Source: Flavobacterium sp. (lineage in GTDB: Bacteria; Bacteroidota; Bacteroidia; Flavobacteriales; Flavobacteriaceae). Taken from it: a stretch of 64,000 bases of DNA. The notes under the pieces were generated by a model that was given only the letters and a program-made list of their open reading frames with translations, did not search any database and had not been told where the DNA came from. Below, piece by piece: positions 28,849-38,110 of the stretch; position 1 is the stretch's first letter, and every line of letters begins with the position of its first letter. Location: contig NZ_PNNA01000066.1 of the NCBI RefSeq assembly GCF_013823965.1, positions 1 to 64,000 on the forward strand. The letters run 5' to 3'. The position numbers and the translations under genes were made by a program.

Positions 28849-29634
28849 TTGAAACAAATCACTTCCATTCAAAATCCATTTATAAAATCATTGGTGCTGT
28901 TGCAGGAAAAGGCAAAAGCCCGCAAACAATCGGGAACCTTTTTAATCGAGGGAAATCGCGAAATTTCATTGGCAATAAAAGGCGGATACGAAATGGAAAC
29001 TCTTTTATTTTTACCCGAATTAATTTCAGAATCCGAAGCTAAAAAACTGACGACAAACGTTGACTTAATCGAAATTTCGAAAGAGGTCTATCAAAAACTG
29101 GCGTATCGCGATACTACCGAAGGAATTTTGGCTGTAGCCAAAACCAAATCCTTGCAATTATCGGATTTAAAATTATCCAAAAACCCATTGATTCTTGTTG
29201 CCGAAGCTCCAGAAAAACCGGGAAACATTGGCGCTTTACTTCGAACTGCCGATGCCGCAAATCTTGATGCCGTGATTATTGCCAATCCAAAAAGTGATTT
29301 GTACAATCCAAACATTGTTCGTTCCAGCGTGGGATGTTTGTTTACCAACCAAATTGCCACAGGAAGCACGGAGGAAATTATTGCTTTTCTGAAAGAGCGA
29401 CAAATCAATATTTATTGCGCCACTTTACAAAACTCGACTTCTTACCATACGCAAAATTACACAACACCAACAGCATTAGTTGTAGGAACAGAAGCCACCG
29501 GTTTGACCGAAGAATGGCGAAAAGCAGCCACTCAAAACATCATTATTCCCATGCAAGGCGAAATCGACAGCATGAATGTTTCCGTGGCAGCGGCAATCTT
29601 GATTTTTGAAGCCAAAAGACAAAGAGGATTTTAA
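28849..29634 (+). CDS. TrmH/SpoU-family RNA 2'-O-methyltransferase
   Basis: This 261-aa protein has an N-terminal RNA-binding domain (ITSIQNPFIKSLVLL, then FLIEGNREISLAI) and a C-terminal SPOUT knot. The three knot motifs are visible: APEKPGNIGALLRTADAANL, ALVVGTEATGLTEEW and IPMQGEIDSMNVSVAAAI. It probably methylates a ribose in rRNA. The start is TTG, since the conserved N-terminus begins directly after it and no ATG is available. A -7 element is 32 nt upstream. Confidence 0.92.
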   Translation: MKQITSIQNPFIKSLVLLQEKAKARKQSGTFLIEGNREISLAIKGGYEMETLLFLPELISESEAKKLTTNVDLIEISKEVYQKLAYRDTTEGILAVAKTKSLQLSDLKLSKNPLILVAEAPEKPGNIGALLRTADAANLDAVIIANPKSDLYNPNIVRSSVGCLFTNQIATGSTEEIIAFLKERQINIYCATLQNSTSYHTQNYTTPTALVVGTEATGLTEEWRKAATQNIIIPMQGEIDSMNVSVAAAILIFEAKRQRGF

Positions 29635-29662
29635 AAAAATTACGAATTAAAAATTACGAATC

Positions 29663-31216
29663 ATGAATTATAAATTAGTCATTGCGTCATTGTTGTTTAT
29701 CAATTTCAATGTGAATGCCCAGATAACGGAGCCACAATTAGACCAACTAGTAGAACGCACCCTGAAAAGTTTCGATGTTCCGGGAATTTCCGTGGCAATT
29801 GTCAAAGATGGAAAAATCATTCACGCCAAAGGATATGGTGTAAAATCAATTTTGACTAACGAAAAAGTCGATGCAAACACGCTTTTTGGAATTGCTTCCA
29901 ATAGTAAAGCCTTTACTTCAGGAGCCTTGGCAATGTTAGTTGATGAAGGAAAAGTGAAATGGGACGACAAAGTAATTCAATACATTCCCGAATTCAAAAT
30001 GTACAATGACTATGTAACCAATGAATTTACCATTCGAGATTTATTGACACATCGAAGCGGATTGGGTCTTGGCGCCGGTGATTTGATGATTTGGCCGGAT
30101 GGAAGTGATTTTAAAACCCAAGACATTATCAATAATTTACAATATTTGAAACCCGTTTCGGCTTTTCGAACTAAATACGATTACGACAATTTGCTTTACA
30201 TCGTGGCCGGTGAAGTTATTTATAGGGCAAGTGGTAAAACTTGGTGTGATTTTATCGAAGAACGCATCATGAAACCATTAGAAATGAACAACAGTGCCGC
30301 CTCTTATGTTCGATTAAAAGACACCACAAATATTATCGCTCCACACGTTCCCACGGATGGAAAATTAAAAGTGATTTCACGTTATAAAAATCAAACATTC
30401 GACGCTGCTGCCGGAATTTATTCGAGCGTAAACGATTTGAGCAAATGGATGATCATGCAATTGCAAGACGGAAAATACGGCACAGAAAAACAAAACAGGC
30501 TGTTTTCAGAGAAAGAACACAATCAAATGTGGCAGTTACAAACCATTATCCCAACGAACGCAAAAGCGCCATACAATACTCATTTTAGCGGTTATGGCTT
30601 GGGATGGTTTTTAAGCGACGTCAAAGGATACAAACAAGTTAGCCACACCGGCGGCTTAGAAGGAATTGTTACCCAAGTCACCTTATTTCCCGAACTGAAT
30701 TTGGGAATTGTGGTATTGACAAACCAGCAATCTGGAGCAGCTTTTAGCGCTATTACAAACACGATAAAAGACAGTTACCTTGGCATTCCTTATACTGATT
30801 ACGTGGAATTATACTCCAAAAGAGAAAAAGACAATGTTTCCAAATCAGACAAAGAAACCGATGAAGTATGGGCAACAGTGGCGAAAAACAAAAAAGACAA
30901 CCTGAAAATCGATTTAAAAAAATATGCGGGAACTTTCAAGGATGATTGGTTTGGCACCATTTTAATTTCAGAAAAAAAAGGAAAACTATACTTTAGTTCA
31001 AACCGTTCTAAAGCCTTAATTGGCGAAATTTTCTTTTTCAAAGACAATACTTTAGTCGTAAAATGGAATAATCGCAGCTTTAATGCCGATGCCTTTTTGT
31101 CTTTTGAATTAGATGGAAACGGAAATCTGAATGTCTTAAAAATGAAACCCATTTCAGAATTAACCGATTTTAGTTATGATTTTCAAGATTTAAATTTTAT
31201 TAAAGTCACACCATAG
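29663..31216 (+). CDS. Secreted beta-lactamase-family serine hydrolase
   Basis: This 517-aa protein has a signal peptide (residues 1-19, ending NVNA) and a class C beta-lactamase/penicillin-binding fold. The catalytic set is intact: SNSK (SxxK) near residue 80, YDN (YxN) near 174 and HTGG (KTG-like) near 329. A C-terminal DUF3471-like beta domain starts at about 415. Family members act as DD-peptidases, esterases or peptide hydrolases, so beta-lactam resistance should not be assumed. It follows the TrmH gene by 28 nt, a gap holding a short direct repeat (ATTACGAAT). Confidence 0.9.
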   Translation: MNYKLVIASLLFINFNVNAQITEPQLDQLVERTLKSFDVPGISVAIVKDGKIIHAKGYGVKSILTNEKVDANTLFGIASNSKAFTSGALAMLVDEGKVKWDDKVIQYIPEFKMYNDYVTNEFTIRDLLTHRSGLGLGAGDLMIWPDGSDFKTQDIINNLQYLKPVSAFRTKYDYDNLLYIVAGEVIYRASGKTWCDFIEERIMKPLEMNNSAASYVRLKDTTNIIAPHVPTDGKLKVISRYKNQTFDAAAGIYSSVNDLSKWMIMQLQDGKYGTEKQNRLFSEKEHNQMWQLQTIIPTNAKAPYNTHFSGYGLGWFLSDVKGYKQVSHTGGLEGIVTQVTLFPELNLGIVVLTNQQSGAAFSAITNTIKDSYLGIPYTDYVELYSKREKDNVSKSDKETDEVWATVAKNKKDNLKIDLKKYAGTFKDDWFGTILISEKKGKLYFSSNRSKALIGEIFFFKDNTLVVKWNNRSFNADAFLSFELDGNGNLNVLKMKPISELTDFSYDFQDLNFIKVTP

Positions 31217-31299
31217 ATTATTTCAAAAACCATAATTCAAATTTGCAACTTGCATATTTCAATACTTTTTCCTATTTTTAGGAATTGAACCATTATTTT

Positions 31300-33519
31300 A
31301 TGTTAGAAATAGATTTCGAAAAAGAAAACAAAGCAATCCTCCAGGAATACAAAGAGTTACTTCGAATCAGTTATCAAACCTTGACTCCCGAAGACAAAAA
31401 ATTGATTCGCAAAGCTTTTGATGTTGCCATGGATGCGCACAAAGACCAACGAAGAAAATCTGGGGAGGCCTACTTTTTTCATCCCATTGCCGTTGCAAAA
31501 ATTGTCGCTTCGGAAATAGGTTTGGGAGCCACCGCCATTGCTGCCGCATTAATGCACGATGTTGTGGAGGACACTCCAATAACCGTGGAAGATATCGAAA
31601 AAATGTTCAATCCAAAAGTTGCCCAACTTGTAGAAGGACTGACCAAAATATCGAAAGTCCAAAAGGAAATGAATGTCTCGATGCAAGCCGAAAATTTTCG
31701 AAAAATGCTGCTGACACTCAATGATGACGTGCGCGTAATTTTGATAAAAATCGCCGACAGATTGCACAACATGCAAACTTTGGACACGATGGACAATTAC
31801 AAACAAGTCAAAATTGCATCCGAAACTTTATACATTTACGCACCACTGGCGCATCGTTTGGGGTTGTATAAAATAAAAAACAAACTCGAAGATTTAGGCT
31901 TAAAATATACCGAACCCGAAATTTACAATGACATTGTAAGCAAATTAAAAGAGACAAAAGAAGAGCAAGATGCTTACATAAAAGACATTTCGGATGTGCT
32001 GAAGAAAACATTGGACGAAGAAAAAATGGATTATATCATAAAAGGAAGACCAAAATCCATCTATTCCATTTACAGAAAAATGAAAGCTCAAGGCGTAGGC
32101 TTCGACGAAGTATATGATAAATTTGCATTGCGAATCGTTTACAAATCAAATCCTCACGAGGAAAAATTCTTGGCCTGGAAAATATATTCAATAGTAACAG
32201 ACCACTATAGACCAAGTCCCAGCCGTTTGCGGGATTGGATTTCATCGCCAAAAACCACAGGTTACGAAGCTCTGCACATTACAGTCATGGGACCAAAAGG
32301 CCGTTGGGTCGAAGTCCAGATTCGAAGTGAACGCATGGATGAAATTGCCGAAAAAGGATATGCCGCCCATTACAAATACAAACAAGGCGGCTCAGAAGAT
32401 AGCGGTTTGGATGTATGGTTAAATCTTTTAAAAGAAGCTTTGGAAAATCCAGAAACCAATGCCGTGGATTTTGTGGAAGATTTCAAAATGAATTTATATT
32501 CCAAGGAAATTTTTGTGTTCACGCCAAAAGGGGAAATAAAATCATTGCCAAAAGGAGCCACGTCACTTGATTTTGCTTTCAGTATTCACTCCGAAATTGG
32601 CATCAGGACCAGGGGAACGCGTGTCAACGGAAAACTAGTTCCTTTAAACCACGAGTTAAAAAGTGGTGACCAAATCGAAATTATCACTTCCCAATATCAA
32701 AAACCAACTATCAACTGGCTGGATTACGTGACAACTTCAAGAGCAAAAAATAAAATTAAAAATGTTCTAAACGAAAACACGAAAAAAATTGCCGAAGAAG
32801 GAAAAGAACTCCTGACTCGAAAATTAAAACACTTAAAAATCACGCTAAGCGAATCGGTTGTCAACGAATTAGTCAATTTTTTTAAACTCAAAACAAGTCT
32901 GGATTTGTTTTACCGTGTTGGAGTTGGAGCCATTGAAAACCAACAATTAAAAGATTACGCCGCACAAAAAAGCAATACGTTCATTAATTTTTTCAAAAGC
33001 AAAATCAAGCGTTCTGCAAGCACGGCCAATGATGACATTCACAAGCAAGTACTGAACACTAACTATGACATGCTGGTTTTTGGCGCTGACCAGGACAAAT
33101 TAGATTATAAATTATCAAGCTGCTGCAGTCCAATTCCCGGTGACGAAGTTTTTGGCTTCATAACCATCAATGAAGGGATAAAAGTGCATAAAAAAGATTG
33201 CCCGAATGCCATCAGTCTGCAATCAAATTATGCCTATCGAATTATTCCAGCAAAATGGATCGATTCCTCCCAACAAGAATTCAAGGCGATTTTGCACATT
33301 ACCGGAATGGACACGATTGGACTTACCAATAAATTGACCAAAGTAATTTCGGACAATATGAACGTAAACATTCAAAGCATTTCCTTGAGTGGAGATGCCG
33401 GAATATTTAAAGGACAAATAACCGTCATCGTTCAAAACAACACTATTTTGAAAAAACTAATCGACAATATCAAGAAAATTGACGGTATTGACAAAGTAAG
33501 TCGAGAATATAAAAATTAA
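31300..33519 (+). CDS. Bifunctional (p)ppGpp synthetase/hydrolase, RelA/SpoT family
   Basis: This protein of about 739 aa carries all Rel domains in order. The HD hydrolase has HKDQRRKSGEAYFFHP and AALMHDVVED, so hydrolysis should be active. The synthetase has RPKSIYSIYRKM and TTGYEALHITVMGP. TGS starts at EIFVFTPKGEIKSLPKGAT. The Cys-containing region has LSSCCSPIPGDEVFGF, and the ACT domain is last. It sets the stringent-response alarmone level. A TTG lies in frame 15 nt upstream, but the ATG at 31300 followed by LEIDFEKENK is the better start. The fur-type regulator follows about 100 nt downstream. Confidence 0.95.
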   Translation: MLEIDFEKENKAILQEYKELLRISYQTLTPEDKKLIRKAFDVAMDAHKDQRRKSGEAYFFHPIAVAKIVASEIGLGATAIAAALMHDVVEDTPITVEDIEKMFNPKVAQLVEGLTKISKVQKEMNVSMQAENFRKMLLTLNDDVRVILIKIADRLHNMQTLDTMDNYKQVKIASETLYIYAPLAHRLGLYKIKNKLEDLGLKYTEPEIYNDIVSKLKETKEEQDAYIKDISDVLKKTLDEEKMDYIIKGRPKSIYSIYRKMKAQGVGFDEVYDKFALRIVYKSNPHEEKFLAWKIYSIVTDHYRPSPSRLRDWISSPKTTGYEALHITVMGPKGRWVEVQIRSERMDEIAEKGYAAHYKYKQGGSEDSGLDVWLNLLKEALENPETNAVDFVEDFKMNLYSKEIFVFTPKGEIKSLPKGATSLDFAFSIHSEIGIRTRGTRVNGKLVPLNHELKSGDQIEIITSQYQKPTINWLDYVTTSRAKNKIKNVLNENTKKIAEEGKELLTRKLKHLKITLSESVVNELVNFFKLKTSLDLFYRVGVGAIENQQLKDYAAQKSNTFINFFKSKIKRSASTANDDIHKQVLNTNYDMLVFGADQDKLDYKLSSCCSPIPGDEVFGFITINEGIKVHKKDCPNAISLQSNYAYRIIPAKWIDSSQQEFKAILHITGMDTIGLTNKLTKVISDNMNVNIQSISLSGDAGIFKGQITVIVQNNTILKKLIDNIKKIDGIDKVSREYKN

Positions 33520-33602
33520 TAAAAAATTTTAAACAGAAGAGGTTATGGATTGAGTTGCTAAACTTTTAAACTTCTAAACTTCTAAACTAAAAAAATAAAA
33601 TT

Positions 33603-33610
33603 TATCTTTG
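33603..33610 (+). promoter_or_regulatory. -7 element immediately before the Fur-family gene
   Basis: TATCTTTG fits TAnnTTTG and ends only 6 nt before the ATG at 33617. A TTG that could serve as start codon overlaps the element's last bases, which argues against it. Transcription would begin at or next to the ATG, giving a leaderless or nearly leaderless mRNA. Confidence 0.5.
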
Positions 33611-33616
33611 CCTGAT

Positions 33617-34072
33617 ATGACACAAATTTCATCGGATAATAGTAAAAATCAAGAAATCGTAAAAAATGTTTTTACACTATATCTTGAGAATCATGGACAT
33701 CGCAAAACTCCTGAACGCTACGCTATACTTCAAGAAATATATGAAAGCGAAGAGCATTTTGACATAGAAAACCTGTATATCAAAATGAAAAATAAAAACT
33801 ATCGTGTAAGCAGAGCCACTTTGTACAACACCATTGAGCTTTTGTTGGAGTCAGGTTTGGTTCGCAAACATCAATTTGGACAAAATCAAGCACATTACGA
33901 AAAATCATATTTCGACAAGCAACACGATCATATTATCATGACTGATACAGGTGAAGTATTCGAATTTTGTGATCCGAGAATTCAGACCATCAAAAAAACA
34001 ATTGAAGAAATATTCGATATTGACATAACAAATCACTCCTTATATTTATACGGAACCAAAAGAAAAAAATAA
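33617..34072 (+). CDS. Fur-family transcriptional regulator
   Basis: This protein of about 151 aa has a winged-helix DNA-binding domain ([16 protein letters not shown], then [20 protein letters not shown]) and a metal-binding dimerisation domain ([20 protein letters not shown]). It lacks the CxxC pairs that hold structural zinc in classical Fur, which is usual for this Bacteroidetes subgroup. It probably represses iron-uptake genes; a Zur or PerR role cannot be excluded. I prefer ATG 33617 to the upstream TTG because the TTG lies inside a -7 element. purA follows after 30 nt and may be co-transcribed. Confidence 0.9.
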   Translation: MTQISSDNSKNQEIVKNVFTLYLENHGHRKTPERYAILQEIYESEEHFDIENLYIKMKNKNYRVSRATLYNTIELLLESGLVRKHQFGQNQAHYEKSYFDKQHDHIIMTDTGEVFEFCDPRIQTIKKTIEEIFDIDITNHSLYLYGTKRKK

Positions 34073-34102
34073 CACGCAAACTAACTACAAATAACAAATA
34101 GA

Positions 34103-35374
34103 ATGACCGTAGATTTATTACTAGGATTACAATGGGGAGATGAAGGAAAAGGAAAAATAGTTGACGTCCTTACTTCAAAATACGATATTATTGCACGCTT
34201 TCAAGGAGGGCCAAATGCTGGACACACTTTAGAATTTGACGGAATAAAACACGTTTTGAGAACCATTCCTTCCGGGATTTTTCACAAAACTGCCGTGAAC
34301 ATCATTGGAAACGGAGTTGTAATCGACCCCGTTGTTTTTCAAAAAGAAATTGAAGGCTTGGCCAAATTTAATTTGGACATCAAAAATAAGTTAATCATTT
34401 CAAGAAAAGCACATTTAATTTTACCGACACACCGTTTGCTTGATGCCGCTTCCGAAGCTTCAAAAGGAAAAGCAAAAATCGGCTCCACTCTTAAAGGTAT
34501 TGGTCCAACTTATATGGACAAAACTGGAAGAAATGGAATTCGTGTTGGCGACATAGAATTGGAAGATTTCAAAGAAAGATACCGTGCATTGGCAAACAAA
34601 CACGAAGAAATGATCGCATTTTACGATGTGAACATCCAGTACAATTTAGAAGAAATGGAAAAAGAATTCTTTGAGTCCATCGAAGAATTGAAAAAAATAG
34701 ATTTCATAGACAGCGAAGAATATTTAAACCAAGCCCAAAGAGCCGGAAAAGCAATTTTGTGTGAAGGCGCCCAAGGTTCATTATTGGACGTTGATTTTGG
34801 AACGTATCCATTCGTGACTTCGTCCAATACAACTGCGGCCGGTGCTTGTACTGGTTTAGGAATTGCTCCAAACAGGATAAAAGAAGTTTACGGAATTTTC
34901 AAAGCGTATGTGACTCGCGTAGGAAGTGGCCCTTTTCCAACGGAACTTTTTGACGAAGACGGAGCAACAATGGCACGCGTTGGAAATGAATTTGGTTCTG
35001 TTACCGGAAGACAAAGACGTTGTGGCTGGTTAGACTTGGTAGCATTGAAATATGCCGTTCAAATCAATGGCGTAACCCAACTGATGATGATGAAAGGAGA
35101 TGTTCTTTCTGGATTTCCAACCTTGAAAGTATGTACGGAATACAATTACAAAGGAAAAAACATTGCACATTTTCCTTACAACATCGAACCTGAGAACGTG
35201 ACTCCTGTTTTTAAAGAATTCAAAGGCTGGCAAGCTGATTTGACTGGAATGACCACTTATGAGGAATTGCCAATCGAGTTGAAAGAATACATCGAATTTA
35301 TAGAAAAAGAAGTTGAAGTTCCCATAAAAATTGTTTCTGTCGGACCGGACAGAAAGCAAACGATTTTAAAATAA
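34103..35374 (+). CDS. purA: Adenylosuccinate synthetase
   Basis: This 423-aa enzyme converts IMP, aspartate and GTP to adenylosuccinate in AMP synthesis. The phosphate loop GDEGKGK (residues about 11-17) includes the catalytic Asp, and GPNAGHTLEF carries the catalytic His. GIGPTYMDKTGRNGIRVGD and VTGRQRRCGWLDLVALKYA are family signatures. Length is normal. It follows the Fur-family regulator by 30 nt and ends at a clear hairpin terminator. Confidence 0.97.
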   Translation: MTVDLLLGLQWGDEGKGKIVDVLTSKYDIIARFQGGPNAGHTLEFDGIKHVLRTIPSGIFHKTAVNIIGNGVVIDPVVFQKEIEGLAKFNLDIKNKLIISRKAHLILPTHRLLDAASEASKGKAKIGSTLKGIGPTYMDKTGRNGIRVGDIELEDFKERYRALANKHEEMIAFYDVNIQYNLEEMEKEFFESIEELKKIDFIDSEEYLNQAQRAGKAILCEGAQGSLLDVDFGTYPFVTSSNTTAAGACTGLGIAPNRIKEVYGIFKAYVTRVGSGPFPTELFDEDGATMARVGNEFGSVTGRQRRCGWLDLVALKYAVQINGVTQLMMMKGDVLSGFPTLKVCTEYNYKGKNIAHFPYNIEPENVTPVFKEFKGWQADLTGMTTYEELPIELKEYIEFIEKEVEVPIKIVSVGPDRKQTILK

Positions 35375-35381
35375 AAATTCT

Positions 35382-35411
35382 AAACGTCTCGATTTATCGG
35401 GACGTTTTTTT
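35382..35411 (+). terminator. Terminator after purA
   Basis: AAACGTCTCGAT and ATCGGGACGTTT pair (one mismatch) around a TT loop and are followed by a T-tract. It starts 8 nt after the purA stop codon. Confidence 0.8.
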
Positions 35412-35434
35412 ATGGAAATAAATGCATCAAACGA

Positions 35435-36016
35435 ATGAAAAACCCAATCATCAAAATCCAAAAAACCGAGTTGCTTTCAGACAATTGGTATGTTTTGAAC
35501 AAGGTAACTTACGAGTATCAAAAAGAAGATAACACTGTAGAAACCCACATTCGGGAAGTGTATGATCGTGGAAATGGTGCAGCAATTCTGCTTTACAACT
35601 CCACTCAAAAAACCGTAATCCTGACCAGACAATTTCGGTTACCCACTTATCTCAACGGCAACAAAACCGGAATGATGATTGAAGTTTGCGCAGGACTTTT
35701 GGACAAAGACCACCCCGAGCAATGCATCATTCGAGAAACCGAAGAAGAAACCGGCTATCGCCTTTCAAAAGTTCAAAAAGTTATGGAAACCTACATGTCG
35801 CCGGGTGCAGTTACCGAAATATTGTATCTATTTGTGGGCGAATATGACGCAACAATGAAAGTGAGTGAAGGTGGCGGGGTCGATACCGAACAGGAAAATA
35901 TCGAAGTCCTGGAATATACTTTTGACGAAGCTTTTGCAATGATTCAAACAGGAAAAATAAAAGATGCCAAAACCATAATGCTTTTGCAATATGCCAAAAT
36001 CAACAACCTTGTTTGA
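35435..36016 (+). CDS. NUDIX hydrolase, GDP-mannose/ADP-ribose pyrophosphatase type (NudK-like)
   Basis: This 193-aa protein has a complete Nudix box, AGLLDKDHPEQCIIRETEEE followed by TGY (G-x5-E-x7-REUxEExGU pattern), at about residues 89-112. The sequence QFRLPTYLNGNKTGMMIEVC before it and YMSPGAVTEILYLFVGEYDA after it fit the NudK/NudF group that cleaves GDP-mannose or ADP-ribose. The exact substrate cannot be set from sequence. It lies after the purA terminator and shares a bidirectional terminator with the convergent peroxiredoxin gene. Confidence 0.88.
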   Translation: MKNPIIKIQKTELLSDNWYVLNKVTYEYQKEDNTVETHIREVYDRGNGAAILLYNSTQKTVILTRQFRLPTYLNGNKTGMMIEVCAGLLDKDHPEQCIIRETEEETGYRLSKVQKVMETYMSPGAVTEILYLFVGEYDATMKVSEGGGVDTEQENIEVLEYTFDEAFAMIQTGKIKDAKTIMLLQYAKINNLV

Positions 36017-36042
36017 TGGCATAAGACGAAAGTTCTCATTAT

Positions 36043-36081
36043 AAAAAAGTACAACAAGAAAATTCCTTGTTGTACTTTTTT
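36043..36081. terminator. Bidirectional terminator between NUDIX and peroxiredoxin genes
   Basis: AAAAAAGTACAACAAG (36043-36058) and its exact reverse complement (36066-36081) form a 16-bp stem with a 7-nt loop. A- and T-runs at the outer ends give a U-tract on both strands, serving both convergent genes. Confidence 0.88.
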
Positions 36082-36103
36082 TATTATCCTAAACCTACAA
36101 ATC

Positions 36104-36742
36104 CTATTTATTCGGTTGTGGGGTCATCCTCAAATAATATTTGATTTTCTTAAACCCTTGTGGAAATTTTTCGGGAATATCACTGTCGGGAACAGCTGGC
36201 GAAATAACCACGTCTTGGCCGTCTTTCCAGTTTGCGGGAGTTGCCACGCTATAATTGGCGGTCAATTGCAAACTATCAATGACACGCAGAATCTCGTCAA
36301 AATTTCTTCCGGTAGATGCAGGATACGTTAAAATTAATTTTATTTTTTTGTCGGATCCAATTATAAAAACCGAACGCACCGTGAATTTATCATTTGCGTT
36401 GGGGTGAATCATGTCATATAAAATGGATACTTTCTTGTCTTCGTCTGCAATAATAGGAAAATTTACCGTAGTGTTTTGGGTTTCGTTAATGTCATTTATC
36501 CATTCTAAATGAGACTCTAAATCATCGACGCTCAAAGCGATAACTTTTGTATTTCGTTTTACAAATTCAGGGTAATAATTTGCGACCGTTCCCAATTCCG
36601 TGGTGCAAACCGGCGTAAAATCCGCTGGATGCGAAAATAATACGCCCCAAGATTCACCTAACCATTCGTGGAAATGGATTTTCCCCAATGTGGTTTCTGC
36701 TTCAAAATCTGGAGCAATGTCTCCTAATCGTAGTGTTGCCAT
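36104..36742 (-). CDS. 1-Cys peroxiredoxin (Prx6 type)
   Basis: This 212-aa thioredoxin-fold peroxidase has its peroxidatic Cys46 in SHPADFTPVCTTELG. The long C-terminal domain (from VATPANWKDGQDVVISPAV) is the Prx6-type extension. No resolving Cys pair is visible, so it should act by a 1-Cys mechanism reducing H2O2 and organic peroxides in the cytoplasm. Length is typical. It is a single gene; the MFS gene lies upstream with an 80-nt gap. Confidence 0.94.
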   Translation of the reverse strand: MATLRLGDIAPDFEAETTLGKIHFHEWLGESWGVLFSHPADFTPVCTTELGTVANYYPEFVKRNTKVIALSVDDLESHLEWINDINETQNTTVNFPIIADEDKKVSILYDMIHPNANDKFTVRSVFIIGSDKKIKLILTYPASTGRNFDEILRVIDSLQLTANYSVATPANWKDGQDVVISPAVPDSDIPEKFPQGFKKIKYYLRMTPQPNK

Positions 36743-36822
36743 AAGTGTGTGTGTTTTGATTATCTAAAATTAATTAAAAAAGCAACACTAACAACAACCC
36801 AAAATTATAAATAAAACATAAA

Positions 36823-38052
36823 TTAACTGTCAGATTTTTTCTTTTTCAAATTGGGCAAAAAGTAAGTTATGACTCCAATTAACGGAAGAAAAGAACTTAA
36901 TTTATATACATATTCAATGCTTGTTTGATCCGCTAAATAACCCAAAACTGCCGAACCCAACCCTCCCATTCCGAAAGCAAATCCAAAAAATAATCCAGAA
37001 ATCATCCCCACTTTTCCAGGCATCAATTCCTGGGCAAAAACCAAAATTGCCGAAAATGCCGAAGCCAAAACTACTCCAATAATTACGGACAAAGCGCCAG
37101 TCCAAAACAAATTGGCATACGGCAACAATAAAGTAAATGGTGCAGCGCCGAGAATAGAAATCCAAATGATATATTTTCGACCAAAACGATCTCCCAAAGG
37201 ACCGCCAATCAATGTTCCCGCTGCCACCGAGGCCAAGAAAACAAATAAATGAAATTGCGATTGTTGAATGGTCAATCCAAATTTATGCATCAAATAAAAA
37301 GTAAAATAACTGGACATACTGGCCATATAGAAAAACTTCGAAAATATCAACAGCAACAAAATGGCGATGGAGATAATGACTTTTCTTTTAGAAAAATGGG
37401 TGGCTCCTTCTTCCAAAAATATTTTTTTTGAAGCCCTCAAATCCAAATGATTTTGATACCAAATCGCTATTCTTGACGTAATGAGTATCCCAATAAATCC
37501 AACAATTACAAACCATATTATGTACGATTGCCCGTGAGGAGCCACAATCAAAGCCACCAACAATGGTCCAACTGCACTGCCCGTGTTTCCTCCCAATTGA
37601 AAAATGGATTGAGCCAAACCTCGCTTTCCACCAGAACCTAAAAAAGCAACACGCGAAGCTTCCGGATGAAATATGGAAGAGCCAATTCCCACAAAGGAAA
37701 CTGAAACCAATAACATCCAAAAAGAAGTTGAAAAAGACAAAAACACTAAACCTGAAATCGTAAATAACATTCCAATTGCCAATGAATAAGGCTTTGGATT
37801 CTTGTCCGTATAAAACCCAATAAAAGGTTGCAATAAAGAAGCCGTAAGCTGAAAAACAAATGTTATCAAACCAATTTGAGTAAAAGTCAGATTAAAATTT
37901 TGCTTCAATAATGGATAAGTAGAAGGAATAACCACTTGCATCAAATCATTCAACAAATGGGCAAATGCTATCGAAAACAATACCGAATAAACTGTTTTTT
38001 GCACAATAGGATTTTGATTTTCTTTAGATGCTGTTTCAATAAAAGTGCTCAT
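36823..38052 (-). CDS. MFS transporter, fosmidomycin-resistance (Fsr) type
   Basis: This 409-aa protein has 12 predicted membrane helices of the major facilitator fold. VYSVLFSIAFAHLLNDLMQV and VIPSTYPLLKQNFNLTFTQI, with GFYTDKNPKPYSLAIGM as the loop 2-3 signature and GPLGDRFGRKYIIW as its second-half counterpart, match the Fsr family. Those proteins export fosmidomycin and other small compounds; the natural substrate is unknown. It stands alone between the peroxiredoxin and an AEC permease on the same strand. Confidence 0.88.
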   Translation of the reverse strand: MSTFIETASKENQNPIVQKTVYSVLFSIAFAHLLNDLMQVVIPSTYPLLKQNFNLTFTQIGLITFVFQLTASLLQPFIGFYTDKNPKPYSLAIGMLFTISGLVFLSFSTSFWMLLVSVSFVGIGSSIFHPEASRVAFLGSGGKRGLAQSIFQLGGNTGSAVGPLLVALIVAPHGQSYIIWFVIVGFIGILITSRIAIWYQNHLDLRASKKIFLEEGATHFSKRKVIISIAILLLLIFSKFFYMASMSSYFTFYLMHKFGLTIQQSQFHLFVFLASVAAGTLIGGPLGDRFGRKYIIWISILGAAPFTLLLPYANLFWTGALSVIIGVVLASAFSAILVFAQELMPGKVGMISGLFFGFAFGMGGLGSAVLGYLADQTSIEYVYKLSSFLPLIGVITYFLPNLKKKKSDS

Positions 38053-38110
38053 ATTTGAATGATAAAAATAGAATTTGGCTGTAAAAATATTTCAAAAGCA
38101 AAAATAGATT

